This document shows, in pieces, positions 49,707 through 58,620 of a stretch of 64,000 nucleotides of DNA (position 1 is its first letter; each line of letters opens with the position of its first letter). The notes below the pieces were generated by a model, which ran no database searches, was not told where the DNA came from, and saw only the letters and a list, made by a program, of their open reading frames with translations. Both the position numbers and the translations under genes were made by a program. The stretch is from assembly GCF_024170465.1 (NCBI RefSeq), contig NZ_JALJYF010000002.1, positions 868,001 through 932,000 on the forward strand, read 5' to 3'. The stretch is from Natronospira proteinivora (GTDB lineage Bacteria; Pseudomonadota; Gammaproteobacteria; Natronospirales; Natronospiraceae).

Positions 49707-51176
49707 TCAGTTTTCTGATTGCCGCTTGTTGGAAGCCGCATTGCCGAAGGCCGTGTCTTGGGCCAGGGGATCCACCAGGTGGTGAATGGAATTGGCGTAA
49801 TAACGCAGTACCGGAATCTCTCCTTCCTGAATGCGATAGCCATCCTCATCGGCGCCCAGCAGTTTTCTGATAGTGAGCATGCGCAGACCCACTTCCACGG
49901 CATAGGCCGCATCCCGTCGTGGTACATAGGCGTCTACGCCATGGTCGTCCAGGGCCTGAATGAGTGCCTGATAACCGTGTTCCAGTTGTTCACGACGCCA
50001 GGCCTGCTCAGGGTCTTGCAGCATCAGCCAGCTGAGCACTGATACCGGCAATACCGGCATGGCCGCGGCAATTCGCCCCATCAGGCCATCCGCGAAGCGG
50101 CGGGTTTCCTCTATCCGTTCCCGCCGTGACAGCGCTCGAAAATCCAGTCTCTCCGCCCTACACCATGCTGACGCCGAGACCGGGCGGCCAAAGCCGGCGG
50201 CCGCATAGCCCAGGCGATACCATTGGCCTCGGGACCGTCGGCGCAAACTGCGGCCGAGAAACTTCAGACTGCCCCAGACCGCCGATATGGCAGACTTTCG
50301 TTCGACGCGTTTGCCGGCTTCCTGGATCAGGGTGCGATCCTCAATCACCCGATCATAATTGAGACAAACCGGCACGAAGACGATGTCCCGCGCACCCTGC
50401 GGGTCGAAATCGCGCAGCATGTAATCCAGCAAGCCGATGCGCGGTTCCCGGAAGGCCCCGTCCCGGCTCAGGCCGCCTTCCAGAAAGACCGCCTGTACCA
50501 CGCCCCCCTCGACGGCCATCTGCACATAGCGTTCCAGTACCCGACGGTAGAGTTCATTGTTCGAGCCCCGGCGGACGAAGTAGGCACCCATGGCCTTGAC
50601 GATCTGTTGCAAGGGCCAGACCCGGGCCCATTCCCCCACGGCATAGGAAAGGGCTGCCTGTTTCTGGGAGAGATAGGACACCAGCACATAGTCCATATTG
50701 GAGCGATGATTGATGACAAACACCACGCTGGCGTTGTCCGGGATCCCTTCCAGACCCCGGGCATTGTTCTTGCCCAGGCGGACCCGGTACAGGCGCTGGA
50801 CCATCCAGCGGGAAAAACGACGGCCCAGGTTGAAGTAGAAATAGGCGTTGAAGGCGGGGACAATCTCCCGGGCATAGCCCTCCACCCGTTCCAGGGTGGC
50901 ATCCCAGGGGGCGCCGGTGCGTTCACAGTGTTCTCGCACTTCGTTCAGTACTTTCGGGTCATAGACCAGGCGATCCACCAGGACCCGGCGTTTGGTCAGG
51001 GAGAAGGTGGGCAGGCGCAGCTTGAGCCGCTGGTTGAGGCGATCGATCAGCTGATTGACCCGGCGCCGGAAGAACCAGCGCACGCTGGGCAAGAGTAGGC
51101 GCTCCAGCAGCACCCACAGGGCCAGCAGGCCAATGGTCAACAGCAACCAGTAGGGAATTTCCACTGTATCGGTCAT
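49707..51176 (-). CDS. PlsB-like glycerol-3-phosphate / lysophospholipid acyltransferase
   Basis: 489 aa. It begins with a membrane helix (about 9-30). The acyltransferase motifs are NHRSNMDY with the catalytic His157 and Asp162, FLEGGLSRDG, and VPVCLNYDRV. These match the GPAT/PlsB pattern, but the protein is much shorter than the ~800-residue PlsB, so it may be a partial-length GPAT or a related acyltransferase acting on membrane lipids. It is 46 bases upstream of the barrel gene and may head the operon leading to tamB. Confidence 0.82.
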   Translation of the reverse strand: MTDTVEIPYWLLLTIGLLALWVLLERLLLPSVRWFFRRRVNQLIDRLNQRLKLRLPTFSLTKRRVLVDRLVYDPKVLNEVREHCERTGAPWDATLERVEGYAREIVPAFNAYFYFNLGRRFSRWMVQRLYRVRLGKNNARGLEGIPDNASVVFVINHRSNMDYVLVSYLSQKQAALSYAVGEWARVWPLQQIVKAMGAYFVRRGSNNELYRRVLERYVQMAVEGGVVQAVFLEGGLSRDGAFREPRIGLLDYMLRDFDPQGARDIVFVPVCLNYDRVIEDRTLIQEAGKRVERKSAISAVWGSLKFLGRSLRRRSRGQWYRLGYAAAGFGRPVSASAWCRAERLDFRALSRRERIEETRRFADGLMGRIAAAMPVLPVSVLSWLMLQDPEQAWRREQLEHGYQALIQALDDHGVDAYVPRRDAAYAVEVGLRMLTIRKLLGADEDGYRIQEGEIPVLRYYANSIHHLVDPLAQDTAFGNAASNKRQSEN

Positions 51177-51271
51177 GGCCCAATGATAGCCTTTTCGCCC
51201 TGCTCCCGGCTAAAAAAGGTGCTTCGATGAAATTGCTGAGGTAGATGGTCCCCAATTTTCAGGCTGCAGAC

Positions 51272-52186
51272 TTATGAGCCTTCTCTGGAGACCTCACCCC
51301 GTCGTTTCCAGCGCAGATAGCCCCGCAGGCTGAGGACCGTCAGGGCCAGCAGGATCAAGGCCATGCCGGTGCCTTCCAGGCCACTGGGGCGTTCGCCTAG
51401 CTGCAGCCAGGCGGCGGTGCTGCCGATCACCGGAATCACCAGGGCCGACAGGCCGGTGACCCCGGCCGGCAGGCGGCTGACGATATACAGCCAGAACAGC
51501 CAGGCCAGGGCATTGGCCGGAAGGATGTTGAACAACAGGGCACCGATATAGGCCGCGTTCCAGTCAATGGTCGGTTGTTCCACAAAAGGCAGCAGCAAGA
51601 TCAGGGGGATGACCCCCAGGGCCATCTGCCAGGCCGTGATGGGGATCAGCTCCCAGCGTGTCTCCATGGGGATTTTCTTCGCCACCACCACGCTGGCCCC
51701 CCAAGCGGCCCCGGCACCCACCGCCAAGAGGCTGCCCGGGGTGCGCAAATCCGGGTCCCAGGGGCCGATCAGCAACATCAGGCCGGTGAGCGCCAGGGTT
51801 ACCGCCAGCCACTGCCAATCCCGGACCCGTTCACCCAGTGCCAGGGCGGCAAAGCCCAATACCCAGAAAGGCATGGTGAAGGCCAATACGGCGGTCTTGC
51901 CCGCGCCTTCGCTTTCCAGTGCCAGGGTCACCAAGCCGGTGAAGCCGGTGGTCTGCAACAGACCCAGGGCCAGGACCCAGGCCATGGAACGGGGCATGAT
52001 GGGAATGCGAAAGGCGGCGGTGATGAGAAAGAGGCACACCATGCCGCCCAGGCTGCGCAGCACGGCGAAATCCAGCGCCCCGCTGTACTGCAGGGCGATT
52101 TTCATCACCACCCAGTTATAGCCCCAGACCACCACCAGCAAGACGAAGGCGGCCAGGGCACCCTTGTCGGCGAGGGTCCGGCTCAT
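51272..52186 (-). CDS. EamA (DMT superfamily) transporter
   Basis: 304 aa with ten predicted membrane helices in two EamA repeats; the first repeat starts LVVVWGYNWVVMKIAL and the second GAGAAWGASVVVAKKI. It is probably a metabolite or amino acid exporter; the substrate is unknown. It is the last of three membrane genes (MFS, small protein, EamA) with 12-13-base gaps. Confidence 0.88.
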   Translation of the reverse strand: MSRTLADKGALAAFVLLVVVWGYNWVVMKIALQYSGALDFAVLRSLGGMVCLFLITAAFRIPIMPRSMAWVLALGLLQTTGFTGLVTLALESEGAGKTAVLAFTMPFWVLGFAALALGERVRDWQWLAVTLALTGLMLLIGPWDPDLRTPGSLLAVGAGAAWGASVVVAKKIPMETRWELIPITAWQMALGVIPLILLLPFVEQPTIDWNAAYIGALLFNILPANALAWLFWLYIVSRLPAGVTGLSALVIPVIGSTAAWLQLGERPSGLEGTGMALILLALTVLSLRGYLRWKRRGEVSREGS

Positions 52187-52198
52187 GGGCGAGCCAAT

Positions 52199-52612
52199 CT
52201 ATTGCCGCTTGCGGCGAAGCTTGTGCCTCAGCCAATGACCGGCAAGCCCGCCTAGGCCACCCGCCAGCAAGCCGCTCAGCATCCAGCCAAGGACCAGGCC
52301 GGTACCCACATCCTCGCTTTGCAGGGCGCCGCGCAAAAAGATCAGCAGGAACAAAACGGCCAGACCGAGGCCGTGGAAGACGGCAATCCGCAATCGACCG
52401 GGATGCAGACTGAGGCCCGTGGCCAGCCCGCCCAGCAGCAACAGCGTGATGAAACTGATGGTGGACGCCAGCACATCGGCTTCGGTGCCCACGTACTCGG
52501 CCTGCAACCAGAAGGCCAATGTCAGGGTAAGCAGGGCGACCACCATGCCCACCGACAGGGCGATCAGGCTGCGAATGACCAACAAAAATGTCTCGAGGCG
52601 TTTTTCTTGCAT
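52199..52612 (-). CDS. Hypothetical four-helix membrane protein
   Basis: 137 aa with four hydrophobic segments (about 15-36, 47-66, 74-94 and 104-125) and a very basic C-terminus (HWLRHKLRRKRQ). I do not recognise a family. It lies between the MFS and EamA genes with 12-13-base spacings, so it is probably made with them; partner or regulator status is unproven. Confidence 0.65.
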   Translation of the reverse strand: MQEKRLETFLLVIRSLIALSVGMVVALLTLTLAFWLQAEYVGTEADVLASTISFITLLLLGGLATGLSLHPGRLRIAVFHGLGLAVLFLLIFLRGALQSEDVGTGLVLGWMLSGLLAGGLGGLAGHWLRHKLRRKRQ

Positions 52613-52625
52613 AGGATGTCCAGGG

Positions 52626-54023
52626 CTAGCTGTGGTGTGTGGGGCCGTTATCGGCCAATGGATTGTTGATCGCTTCCCGCTCGGCCTCTGCGGCTTCCGG
52701 CATATACCAGGCCGCCAAGGCGCCGGCCAGGCTGAGGGCGATGATGGTGAGCATCATGATCTCATGACCCAGGAACTGGGCAATCAGCCCCAGGGCACCC
52801 CCTGCCAGAACCAGCAGACCAATGCTGGTGTTGGAAAAGGCCACCCAGGTGGCCCGGTCCTGTGGTGGTGCGGCATCCACCAGCCAGGTCTTGCGGCCCA
52901 GTCGCACGCCCGCCTCCGCCAAGCCGATCAGGATAAAGACCAGGGCGTAGACCGGCGGAATCTGGAGGCTTTCCGGGAGTAGCGTGATCAGCAGGGCCAC
53001 CACCCCGGCGGCTGCGGCGATCAGGGCGCTCCAATACAGCACCTTGCGGGAAGAGGCATCGGAAAAACGTCCCCAGAAGGGGCTGCCCACCACCTGGGCC
53101 ACGCCCACCGCCACCACGAAGGTGCCCAGCCCTACCGCGCCACCGGCCACCACGCCCTGGCCGAACAGGACAAACAGAGGGGTGGCGATTTCCACCGTCA
53201 GCAGCAGGGCCCGGGCCAGCAGATAGCGGCGATAACCGCTCAATTGTTTCACCAGCCGCACCCCGACCCCGGCTTCCTCGAGGGCGTTGCGCCCGCCCGC
53301 GGTGGCGCCGGCTTCCTCGCGAATCAGAAAGAAGAACCCCGATGCCAGGAACCAGAGCAGGGCGCCGAAAAACACCAGCCCCAGATAGACCAGCATGTCG
53401 TCGCCGCGACCCACGTACTGATGGATCATGATGCCCGCGGCAATGGTCAGCGCCCCGCCGATGGCGGCCCGGTTGGCCAGTAATCGTCCCCGCCGGCCCT
53501 TGGGGATGGTCTTGCCCACCACATCCTGGAAGGCTACCGAGGCGGTGCCGCTGGCCATGGCATAGACTGCGAGTAGCCCAACGATGGTCCAGCCGGCCTG
53601 GGTGGGGGTTAAAAAAATGGCCGCCGCGATCATCAGCAGCAGGCAGGCCGACTGGGTCAGGCCGGAAAAGACCCAGAAGTACTTGCGCCGGGCCACCGAG
53701 CGGATGGCGCCGGCAATGGCCAGTTGGGGCAACAGGGAGCCGGCCTGCTTGATGGGCATGAGCAGGCCGATCAGGGCAGCGGGTGCGCCCAGGGCGGCCA
53801 TTAACCAGGGCAGCACCACATTGGGCCCGGCCACCTGCTCGGCCAGCTTGCTGGCCGAGCCATTGCCCACGTTCAGCAGGTAATTGCGGGGCAGATTGGT
53901 ACAGGCGGATTCCGGAATCGCTTCGCAGAGCCGGTCGGTCTGGTCATCGCCGCTCAGGACCGCATAGGTCCGATTGCTTAGCTGTTCGGGGTTCCGAATC
54001 TTGACCTTGGATGCTTCGCTCAC
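52626..54023 (-). CDS. MFS transporter
   Basis: 465 aa with about twelve membrane helices. The first ~60 residues are polar (RTYAVLSGDDQTDRLCEAIPESA), then GLLMPIKQAGSLLPQLAIAG begins the transmembrane part. KTIPKGRRGRLLANRAA and FSDASSRKVLYW are MFS loop-like basic segments. The substrate is unknown. The polar N-terminal extension is longer than usual. It is first of the three-gene set. Confidence 0.85.
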   Translation of the reverse strand: MSEASKVKIRNPEQLSNRTYAVLSGDDQTDRLCEAIPESACTNLPRNYLLNVGNGSASKLAEQVAGPNVVLPWLMAALGAPAALIGLLMPIKQAGSLLPQLAIAGAIRSVARRKYFWVFSGLTQSACLLLMIAAAIFLTPTQAGWTIVGLLAVYAMASGTASVAFQDVVGKTIPKGRRGRLLANRAAIGGALTIAAGIMIHQYVGRGDDMLVYLGLVFFGALLWFLASGFFFLIREEAGATAGGRNALEEAGVGVRLVKQLSGYRRYLLARALLLTVEIATPLFVLFGQGVVAGGAVGLGTFVVAVGVAQVVGSPFWGRFSDASSRKVLYWSALIAAAAGVVALLITLLPESLQIPPVYALVFILIGLAEAGVRLGRKTWLVDAAPPQDRATWVAFSNTSIGLLVLAGGALGLIAQFLGHEIMMLTIIALSLAGALAAWYMPEAAEAEREAINNPLADNGPTHHS

Positions 54024-54147
54024 GCGCGCTCTCCGGGGGCTGAAAGCGTGTCAGTTTATCAGACCCTTTAGCCTGGACTATGCCGGGAAGGGGGTGGCGC
54101 CCCCGTTACAAATCCCGGGCGGCTTCCATCGCCCGGCGGAGAGCGGG

Positions 54148-55029
54148 TCAGTCGGTACTTCGCCAGTCCTCAATGAGGTGTCGGGCAACGGAGCGGGTGT
54201 TGGGCAGCTGAATCGCTTCCTCGGCCAGTGCTTCGTTCAGCGCCGGGCGGGACCACCACTCGGCATCCGCCAGCTCCCCGTCCAGCCGCTGAATATCCGT
54301 GTTTCCGGCCTCGGCGGTGTAGGCGAGCATCAGGGAGCCGGGAAAGGGCCAGGGCTGGGAGGAAAAATAGCGGACGCTGTCGGGACGAATCCGGATGCCT
54401 GCTTCCTCGAACACTTCCCGGACCACGGTGGCTTCCGCCGACTCGCCCGGAGAGACAAAGCCCGCCAATACCGAACGCCGGGTGCGGGGCCAGTTGGGTT
54501 GGCGCCCCAGCAGGATGCGATCCCCCTGCACCACGCGCACGATCACGGCCGGGTCGGTGCGGGGAAAGTGGCGCTGGCCACATTCCGGGTTGCTGCAATA
54601 GCGGGCCAATCCCCCCGGTGAACGCCCGCTGGGGGCGCCACAACGGGTACAGAAAGTATGGCTGGCATGCCACTGGATCATGGCCTTGGCGCGGGCCAGC
54701 AGGGACCAGTCCGGGTCGCTCAACAAACCGGCCACCGAGCGAAGGTCTTCGAAATCCCCACCGGGAATACGTCGCTTGGGCTGAAAGCGATCCAGCTCAA
54801 CGGCGAAGAAATCCCGTCCCTGGGCGGAGTGAATCCAGACCGGTGAGCGGGCATGGGTGATAAGCTCGCCGGCCTCCTGGTAGCTTGGGGTCAGCGCCCG
54901 GGGTTGGTCCTTGGGCCAATGCAGGAAGACGCGATTCTCGCAGACCGGCAGGAGGTGGCAGTTACTGCCTCCCCAGCGGGCCTCCAGGGCCTCCCCCGAC
55001 AAGGGGGCCAGGTCTTCCCCGGGGCTCAT
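54148..55029 (-). CDS. nudC: NAD(H) pyrophosphatase / RNA decapping Nudix hydrolase NudC
   Basis: 293 aa from the ATG at 55029. A zinc ribbon is formed by Cys127, Cys130, Cys145 and Cys150. The Nudix box runs from Gly190 (GFVSPGES...REVFEEAG). The NudC-specific SQPWPFPGSLMLAY motif follows. It hydrolyses NADH and removes NAD caps from RNA. The start overlaps the stop of the lipoprotein gene by four bases (ATGA), which fixes it over the upstream ATG at 55068. Confidence 0.93.
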   Translation of the reverse strand: MSPGEDLAPLSGEALEARWGGSNCHLLPVCENRVFLHWPKDQPRALTPSYQEAGELITHARSPVWIHSAQGRDFFAVELDRFQPKRRIPGGDFEDLRSVAGLLSDPDWSLLARAKAMIQWHASHTFCTRCGAPSGRSPGGLARYCSNPECGQRHFPRTDPAVIVRVVQGDRILLGRQPNWPRTRRSVLAGFVSPGESAEATVVREVFEEAGIRIRPDSVRYFSSQPWPFPGSLMLAYTAEAGNTDIQRLDGELADAEWWSRPALNEALAEEAIQLPNTRSVARHLIEDWRSTD

Positions 55030-55499
55030 TCCGACCCCCGGGACCAATCGGCCCGGATCAGTCGCCATTCATCGTCGGCTTCCCGGTCAAAGGTCAGCTG
55101 CAGCTGCAGATTATTGGCATTGAGACCGGTCATGGATCGGGCGCGCTCGGCCGCGTCGCCAGCCAGGCCCAGCTGGACTTCGGCATGGGCCCGGTAAGCC
55201 GTGGCGACCTCAATGTGGCGAATCCGGGTGACCAGCTGGAGCGAGTCCTGTTGAAACAGATAGGCGCGCACCAGATTGCGCAGCTCGCTTTTGTCACGAC
55301 CTGCTTCGTCCCGATAGGCCTCCGAGACATGGCGCATCACTCGGCGGGTGGAGCCGGCCTCGGCGGCCTGCTCGGCGTCGACGATAAGCGCCCGGATGCG
55401 CTGCTCCGGATCGTCGGCGGCACCGCCGCAGCCAATGAGCAAGGCGGCCAGAAGCAATAACGGCAAGGCTGCCATGGTTTTACGGGCTGAGCTTTTCAT
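55026..55499 (-). CDS. Hypothetical lipoprotein
   Basis: 157 aa from the ATG at 55499 (MKSSARKTMAAL). The signal peptide ends in lipobox LIGC. The mature part is about 130 residues, mixed alpha/beta, starting with DPEQRIRALIVDAEQAAEAG and ending DEWRLIRADWSRG, which looks like an NTF2-type fold; this is by eye only. The longer frame from 55583 would bury the signal peptide. It is between the methyltransferase and nudC. Confidence 0.75.
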   Translation of the reverse strand: MKSSARKTMAALPLLLLAALLIGCGGAADDPEQRIRALIVDAEQAAEAGSTRRVMRHVSEAYRDEAGRDKSELRNLVRAYLFQQDSLQLVTRIRHIEVATAYRAHAEVQLGLAGDAAERARSMTGLNANNLQLQLTFDREADDEWRLIRADWSRGSE

Positions 55500-55548
55500 A
55501 AGGCCAGTATAAGCCCCCGTTGCTCGCCTCGTCCCCCAGGGCCGCCCA

Positions 55549-56214
55549 TCAAATCCTTCCGGGCTTTTGCGCGATCCAGACATCGCCCTGGTGAAAAACC
55601 GTTGTTAGATTCCAGTGCCGGGCAATCCAGTCAAAGCTGCGGCGTTGAAAGAAACAGATATGAGTCGGGTCCTGGCGGTAATGCCAGCGAGCGAAACGGG
55701 CGTCCTCACTAAGATGGCCGGTCATGATGGCCAAGTGGCCGCCCGCTTTCAGCATCCCCAGCAGCCGCGCCAGTTCCATACCGGGCTGGGCACAATGCTC
55801 CATGGTTTCGGTGCAGGTGATGAAATCATATTCGGCATTGAGCACCGAGGTATCCGGATGGAAGAAGGGGTCATACAGGGCCACGGAATGCCCCGCTTCC
55901 TCCAGCATCCGAGCCAGGGCCGGTCCGGGCCCGCAGCCGAAGTCCAGCCCCCGGGCGGCTTGCGGCAAACGCTCCCTCAAGGGGGCACTGACCCGGGTCA
56001 GAAAACGCCGGTAGCCCGGTTCGTCGGGGTGGTTCTCGTGCATCTCATAGACGGCGCGTTCTGCCGCTGCATCCAGATGATGACGGGCATCGCGCCAGCT
56101 CAGGTGGCAGTCCGGGCAGCGCCAATAGTGCCGTTGGCGCAGGAAGTCCAGGCAGAACAAGCGGGTTTCAGCCTGCCCGCAAAGTGGACAGGCGGGGATC
56201 TCTGGAATGGACAT
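55549..56214 (-). CDS. Class I SAM-dependent methyltransferase with N-terminal zinc-binding segment
   Basis: 221 aa from the ATG at 56214; a GTG at 56220 is also possible. The first 45 residues hold CPLCG and CPDC pairs, a likely zinc knuckle. The methyltransferase core has LDFGCGPGPAL (SAM loop), then YDFITCTETMEHC and GGHLAIMTGHL. The substrate is unknown. It is first of the group with the lipoprotein and nudC, and divergent from the aminotransferase. Confidence 0.8.
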   Translation of the reverse strand: MSIPEIPACPLCGQAETRLFCLDFLRQRHYWRCPDCHLSWRDARHHLDAAAERAVYEMHENHPDEPGYRRFLTRVSAPLRERLPQAARGLDFGCGPGPALARMLEEAGHSVALYDPFFHPDTSVLNAEYDFITCTETMEHCAQPGMELARLLGMLKAGGHLAIMTGHLSEDARFARWHYRQDPTHICFFQRRSFDWIARHWNLTTVFHQGDVWIAQKPGRI

Positions 56215-56303
56215 GGACACGGTGATTCCGTTATATTGATCGGTCTTTCGGCGATTGGCCGAACAATAGGGATTTTACAGCAACCGGGCGGATTCCGGGC
56301 GCT

Positions 56304-56351
56304 GAGCCAGCCACCCACTCGCGGGTTTCGAGAGCGGGGACGGGCTGGCTC
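56304..56351. repeat. 9-bp inverted repeat in the methyltransferase-aminotransferase gap
   Basis: GAGCCAGCC (56304-56312) and GGCTGGCTC (56343-56351) flank a smaller CTCG/CGAG pair. The gap (56215-56462) is a divergent promoter region, so an operator is possible; no factor can be named. Confidence 0.4.
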
Positions 56352-56462
56352 AAGTCGTTCGAGTTTTCCGTCCGGTGTTTGTTTTTGGGGTCTTGAACGC
56401 TGAGGCGGGCCGGCATTGGGCGGGCTTGTCGAAGGTTCTACAACGACAGAGAGGCCGGAGTC

Positions 56463-57968
56463 ATGACGGTACTCGAGCAACTGCAGGAAATTCGTCAGGT
56501 TGGGGGCGCTGTGCGCACCCCGGGTTTGTCCGATGAAATGATCAAGCACTTCGCCGAGCAGGATGCCCTGCTGGGCCAGGCCGTGGAAGAGGCCGTGACG
56601 GCCTTCCGCGCCCTGCAATCCCAGTACGGGGACATTCTGGCTCGTGATGAAGAGGCGGTGATCGACGCGATCCAGCATCGCTATGTCAACTTCTACCCGG
56701 AAGATGCCATCAACCCTTACGTGACCCTGGCAGCCCGCGGTCCCTGGATTGTGACCGCCAAGGGCGCCGTTCTGCATGACAACGGGGGTTACGGCATGCT
56801 GGGCATGGGCCATGGGCCCGAGAAGATTCTGGAGGCCATGAATCAGCCCCATGTGATGGCCAACATCATGACCGCCAACTTCAGCCAGCTGCGCCTGGTG
56901 GAAGCCCTGGACCGGGAGATTGGTCATGCCCGGGCCGGCAACAACCCCTTTGATCGATTCCTGTGCATGAACTCCGGCTCCGAGGCCGTGACGGTGGCCG
57001 CCCGCATCGCCGATGTGAACGCCAAGATCGCCACTGACCAGGGCGGCCCCCATGCCGGCAAGCCCATCCGCCGCATGGCCCTGTCGGGCGGCTTCCATGG
57101 CCGTACCGACCGCCCGGCCCAGTTTTCCGATTCCAGCCTCGGTGCCTATGCCAAGCACTTGGCCAGCTTCCGCGACCGGCAAAATGATCTGGTCACCGTG
57201 GAAGTGAACAATGTGGAAGACCTCAAGGCCAAGTTCGCCCAGGCCGAGGCCGATGGTGTGTTCATTGAAGGCCTGTTTATCGAGCCGGTGATGGGTGAGG
57301 GCAACCCGGGCATGGCCATCACCCCCGAGTTCTATCAGGCCGCCCGTGAACTCACCCGCGAACACGGCACCCTGTTGCTGGTGGACAGCATCCAGGCCGG
57401 CCTGCGGGCTACCGGCTGTCTTTCCATCGTCGATTACCCCGGCTTTGAAAAGCTGGACGGCCCCGACATGGAAAGCTATTCCAAGGCGCTTAATGCCGGC
57501 CAGTATCCCCTGTCCGTGCTGGCCATGAATGATCGGGCCGCCAGCCTTTACCGCAAGGGCATCTACGGCAACACCATGACCGCCAATCCCCGGGCCATGG
57601 ACGTAGGCACCGCCGTGCTGGAATCCATTACCGATGACATGCGCCAGAACATCCGCCGCCGTGGCGAAGAATGCCTGGAGAAGTTCAAGGCCTTGCAGAA
57701 AGAGATGGATGGCAAGATCACCAAGGTCCAGGGCACCGGTCTGCTCTTTTCCTGCGAGCTGCAGGCCAGCGAGTTCAAGTGCTACGGCGCCAACTCCACC
57801 GAAGAGTACATGCGGACCCGGGGCCTGGGTGTGATCCACGGGGGTGAGAACTCCCTGCGCTTCACCCCCCACTTCGCCATCACCTCCGAAGAAGTGGATC
57901 TGATGGTGGATGCCACCCATGACGCCCTGAAAAATGGCCCACGCAAGGAAATGCGTGAAACTGGTTGA
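56463..57968 (+). CDS. Class III PLP-dependent aminotransferase
   Basis: 501 aa. Features of fold-type I class III enzymes: NSGSEAVTVAARIA for the phosphate pocket, Asp308 in LLLVDSIQAG, and probable PLP lysine Lys341 in SYSKALNAGQYP. Ends in a C-terminal small domain with LRFTPHFAITSEEVD. The N-terminal ~90 residues are longer than in ornithine-type enzymes. The substrate (a diamine, amino acid or keto acid) cannot be assigned. A terminator follows. Confidence 0.88.
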   Translation: MTVLEQLQEIRQVGGAVRTPGLSDEMIKHFAEQDALLGQAVEEAVTAFRALQSQYGDILARDEEAVIDAIQHRYVNFYPEDAINPYVTLAARGPWIVTAKGAVLHDNGGYGMLGMGHGPEKILEAMNQPHVMANIMTANFSQLRLVEALDREIGHARAGNNPFDRFLCMNSGSEAVTVAARIADVNAKIATDQGGPHAGKPIRRMALSGGFHGRTDRPAQFSDSSLGAYAKHLASFRDRQNDLVTVEVNNVEDLKAKFAQAEADGVFIEGLFIEPVMGEGNPGMAITPEFYQAARELTREHGTLLLVDSIQAGLRATGCLSIVDYPGFEKLDGPDMESYSKALNAGQYPLSVLAMNDRAASLYRKGIYGNTMTANPRAMDVGTAVLESITDDMRQNIRRRGEECLEKFKALQKEMDGKITKVQGTGLLFSCELQASEFKCYGANSTEEYMRTRGLGVIHGGENSLRFTPHFAITSEEVDLMVDATHDALKNGPRKEMRETG

Positions 57969-58025
57969 GTTTTGAGTAGTCACAGTAATGACTTCCGTCG
58001 TGAACTTCACAACGGAAGCGTCCCG

Positions 58026-58060
58026 AAAAAGCCCCGACCAGCGGATGGTTGGGGCTTTTT
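58026..58060 (+). terminator. Intrinsic terminator after the aminotransferase gene
   Basis: A 15-base arm AAAAAGCCCCGACCA (58026-58040) pairs with TGGTTGGGGCTTTTT (58046-58060) with one G-T pair and a 5-base loop; the right arm supplies the T-run. It works on both strands. Confidence 0.88.
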
Positions 58061-58065
58061 CTTTG

Positions 58066-58380
58066 GGTCGCTGACCTGGGGCAAGGACGGTGTTTGGCGG
58101 TCCGTGGCGCGCCCTCGCTTGTGCTTCCCTCAAGCCGTAGCGCTGCTACGGCATTCGGTCCAGCACGGCGCGAGGACACACCACGGCCCACCAGCCATCC
58201 GCCCTTGCCCCAGGCCAGCGACCCCGGGCCGCTGCTATAGCAATGAGGTGTGGTATCCGAAGGGCTCTCGCTTGGGCTTCCTTCAAGACGTAGCGCTGCT
58301 ACGCCTTTCAGTCCAGCCCGGCACGAGAGCACGCCACAGCCCACCAGCCACTCGCAGCTACCCCAGGCCAGCGACCCCAA
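58066..58380. repeat. Long fold-back element with a second partial copy
   Basis: 58066-58117 and about 58168-58219 are imperfect reverse complements around a perfect dyad, CCGTAGCGCTGCTACGG (58135-58151). A second partial copy (about 58262-58380) repeats the centre (58289-58303) and the right arm, ending in the same CCCCAGGCCAGCGACCCC. The arms contain no convincing gene; the minus-strand frame that crosses both copies is a repeat product. It lies between the aminotransferase terminator and the M14 gene. Confidence 0.8.
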
Positions 58381-58407
58381 CTATTCCACGATGCCTGAGA
58401 AGAAGCT

Positions 58408-58453
58408 GTAGGAGTGGATTCATCCGCGACGAAAGCGGCGCTTAGCCGCTTTC
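58408..58453. repeat. Solo REP-like unit and hairpin upstream of the M14 gene
   Basis: GTAGGAGTGGATTCATCC with CGCGAC (58408-58430) belongs to the GTAGGAGCGG REP family. It is followed by a 9-bp stem, GAAAGCGGC/GCCGCTTTC (58431-58439 with 58445-58453). The remaining 58454-58620 is the M14 leader; I see nothing definite in it. Confidence 0.6.
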
Positions 58454-58620
58454 GATAAGCGCGGCTTGGGCATTCGGTCTACTGCGCTGTTTCCGTGGGG
58501 GTGGGGGAACCTCTTTGGGGGGCTTGGGTCAGCACAAGGGTGTGCACTGGCCTTCTCGCCAGTTCTGCTAATGTGGCTTCCCTTGATTGATCAAGCCTTC
58601 CAAGTAAAAGGAGTGATTGC

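Noticed and set aside
57880-58380. 166-codon minus-strand frame across the fold-back repeat
   Set aside because: Its translation simply repeats because the DNA repeats; it overlaps the end of the aminotransferase gene and a terminator and has no start signal.
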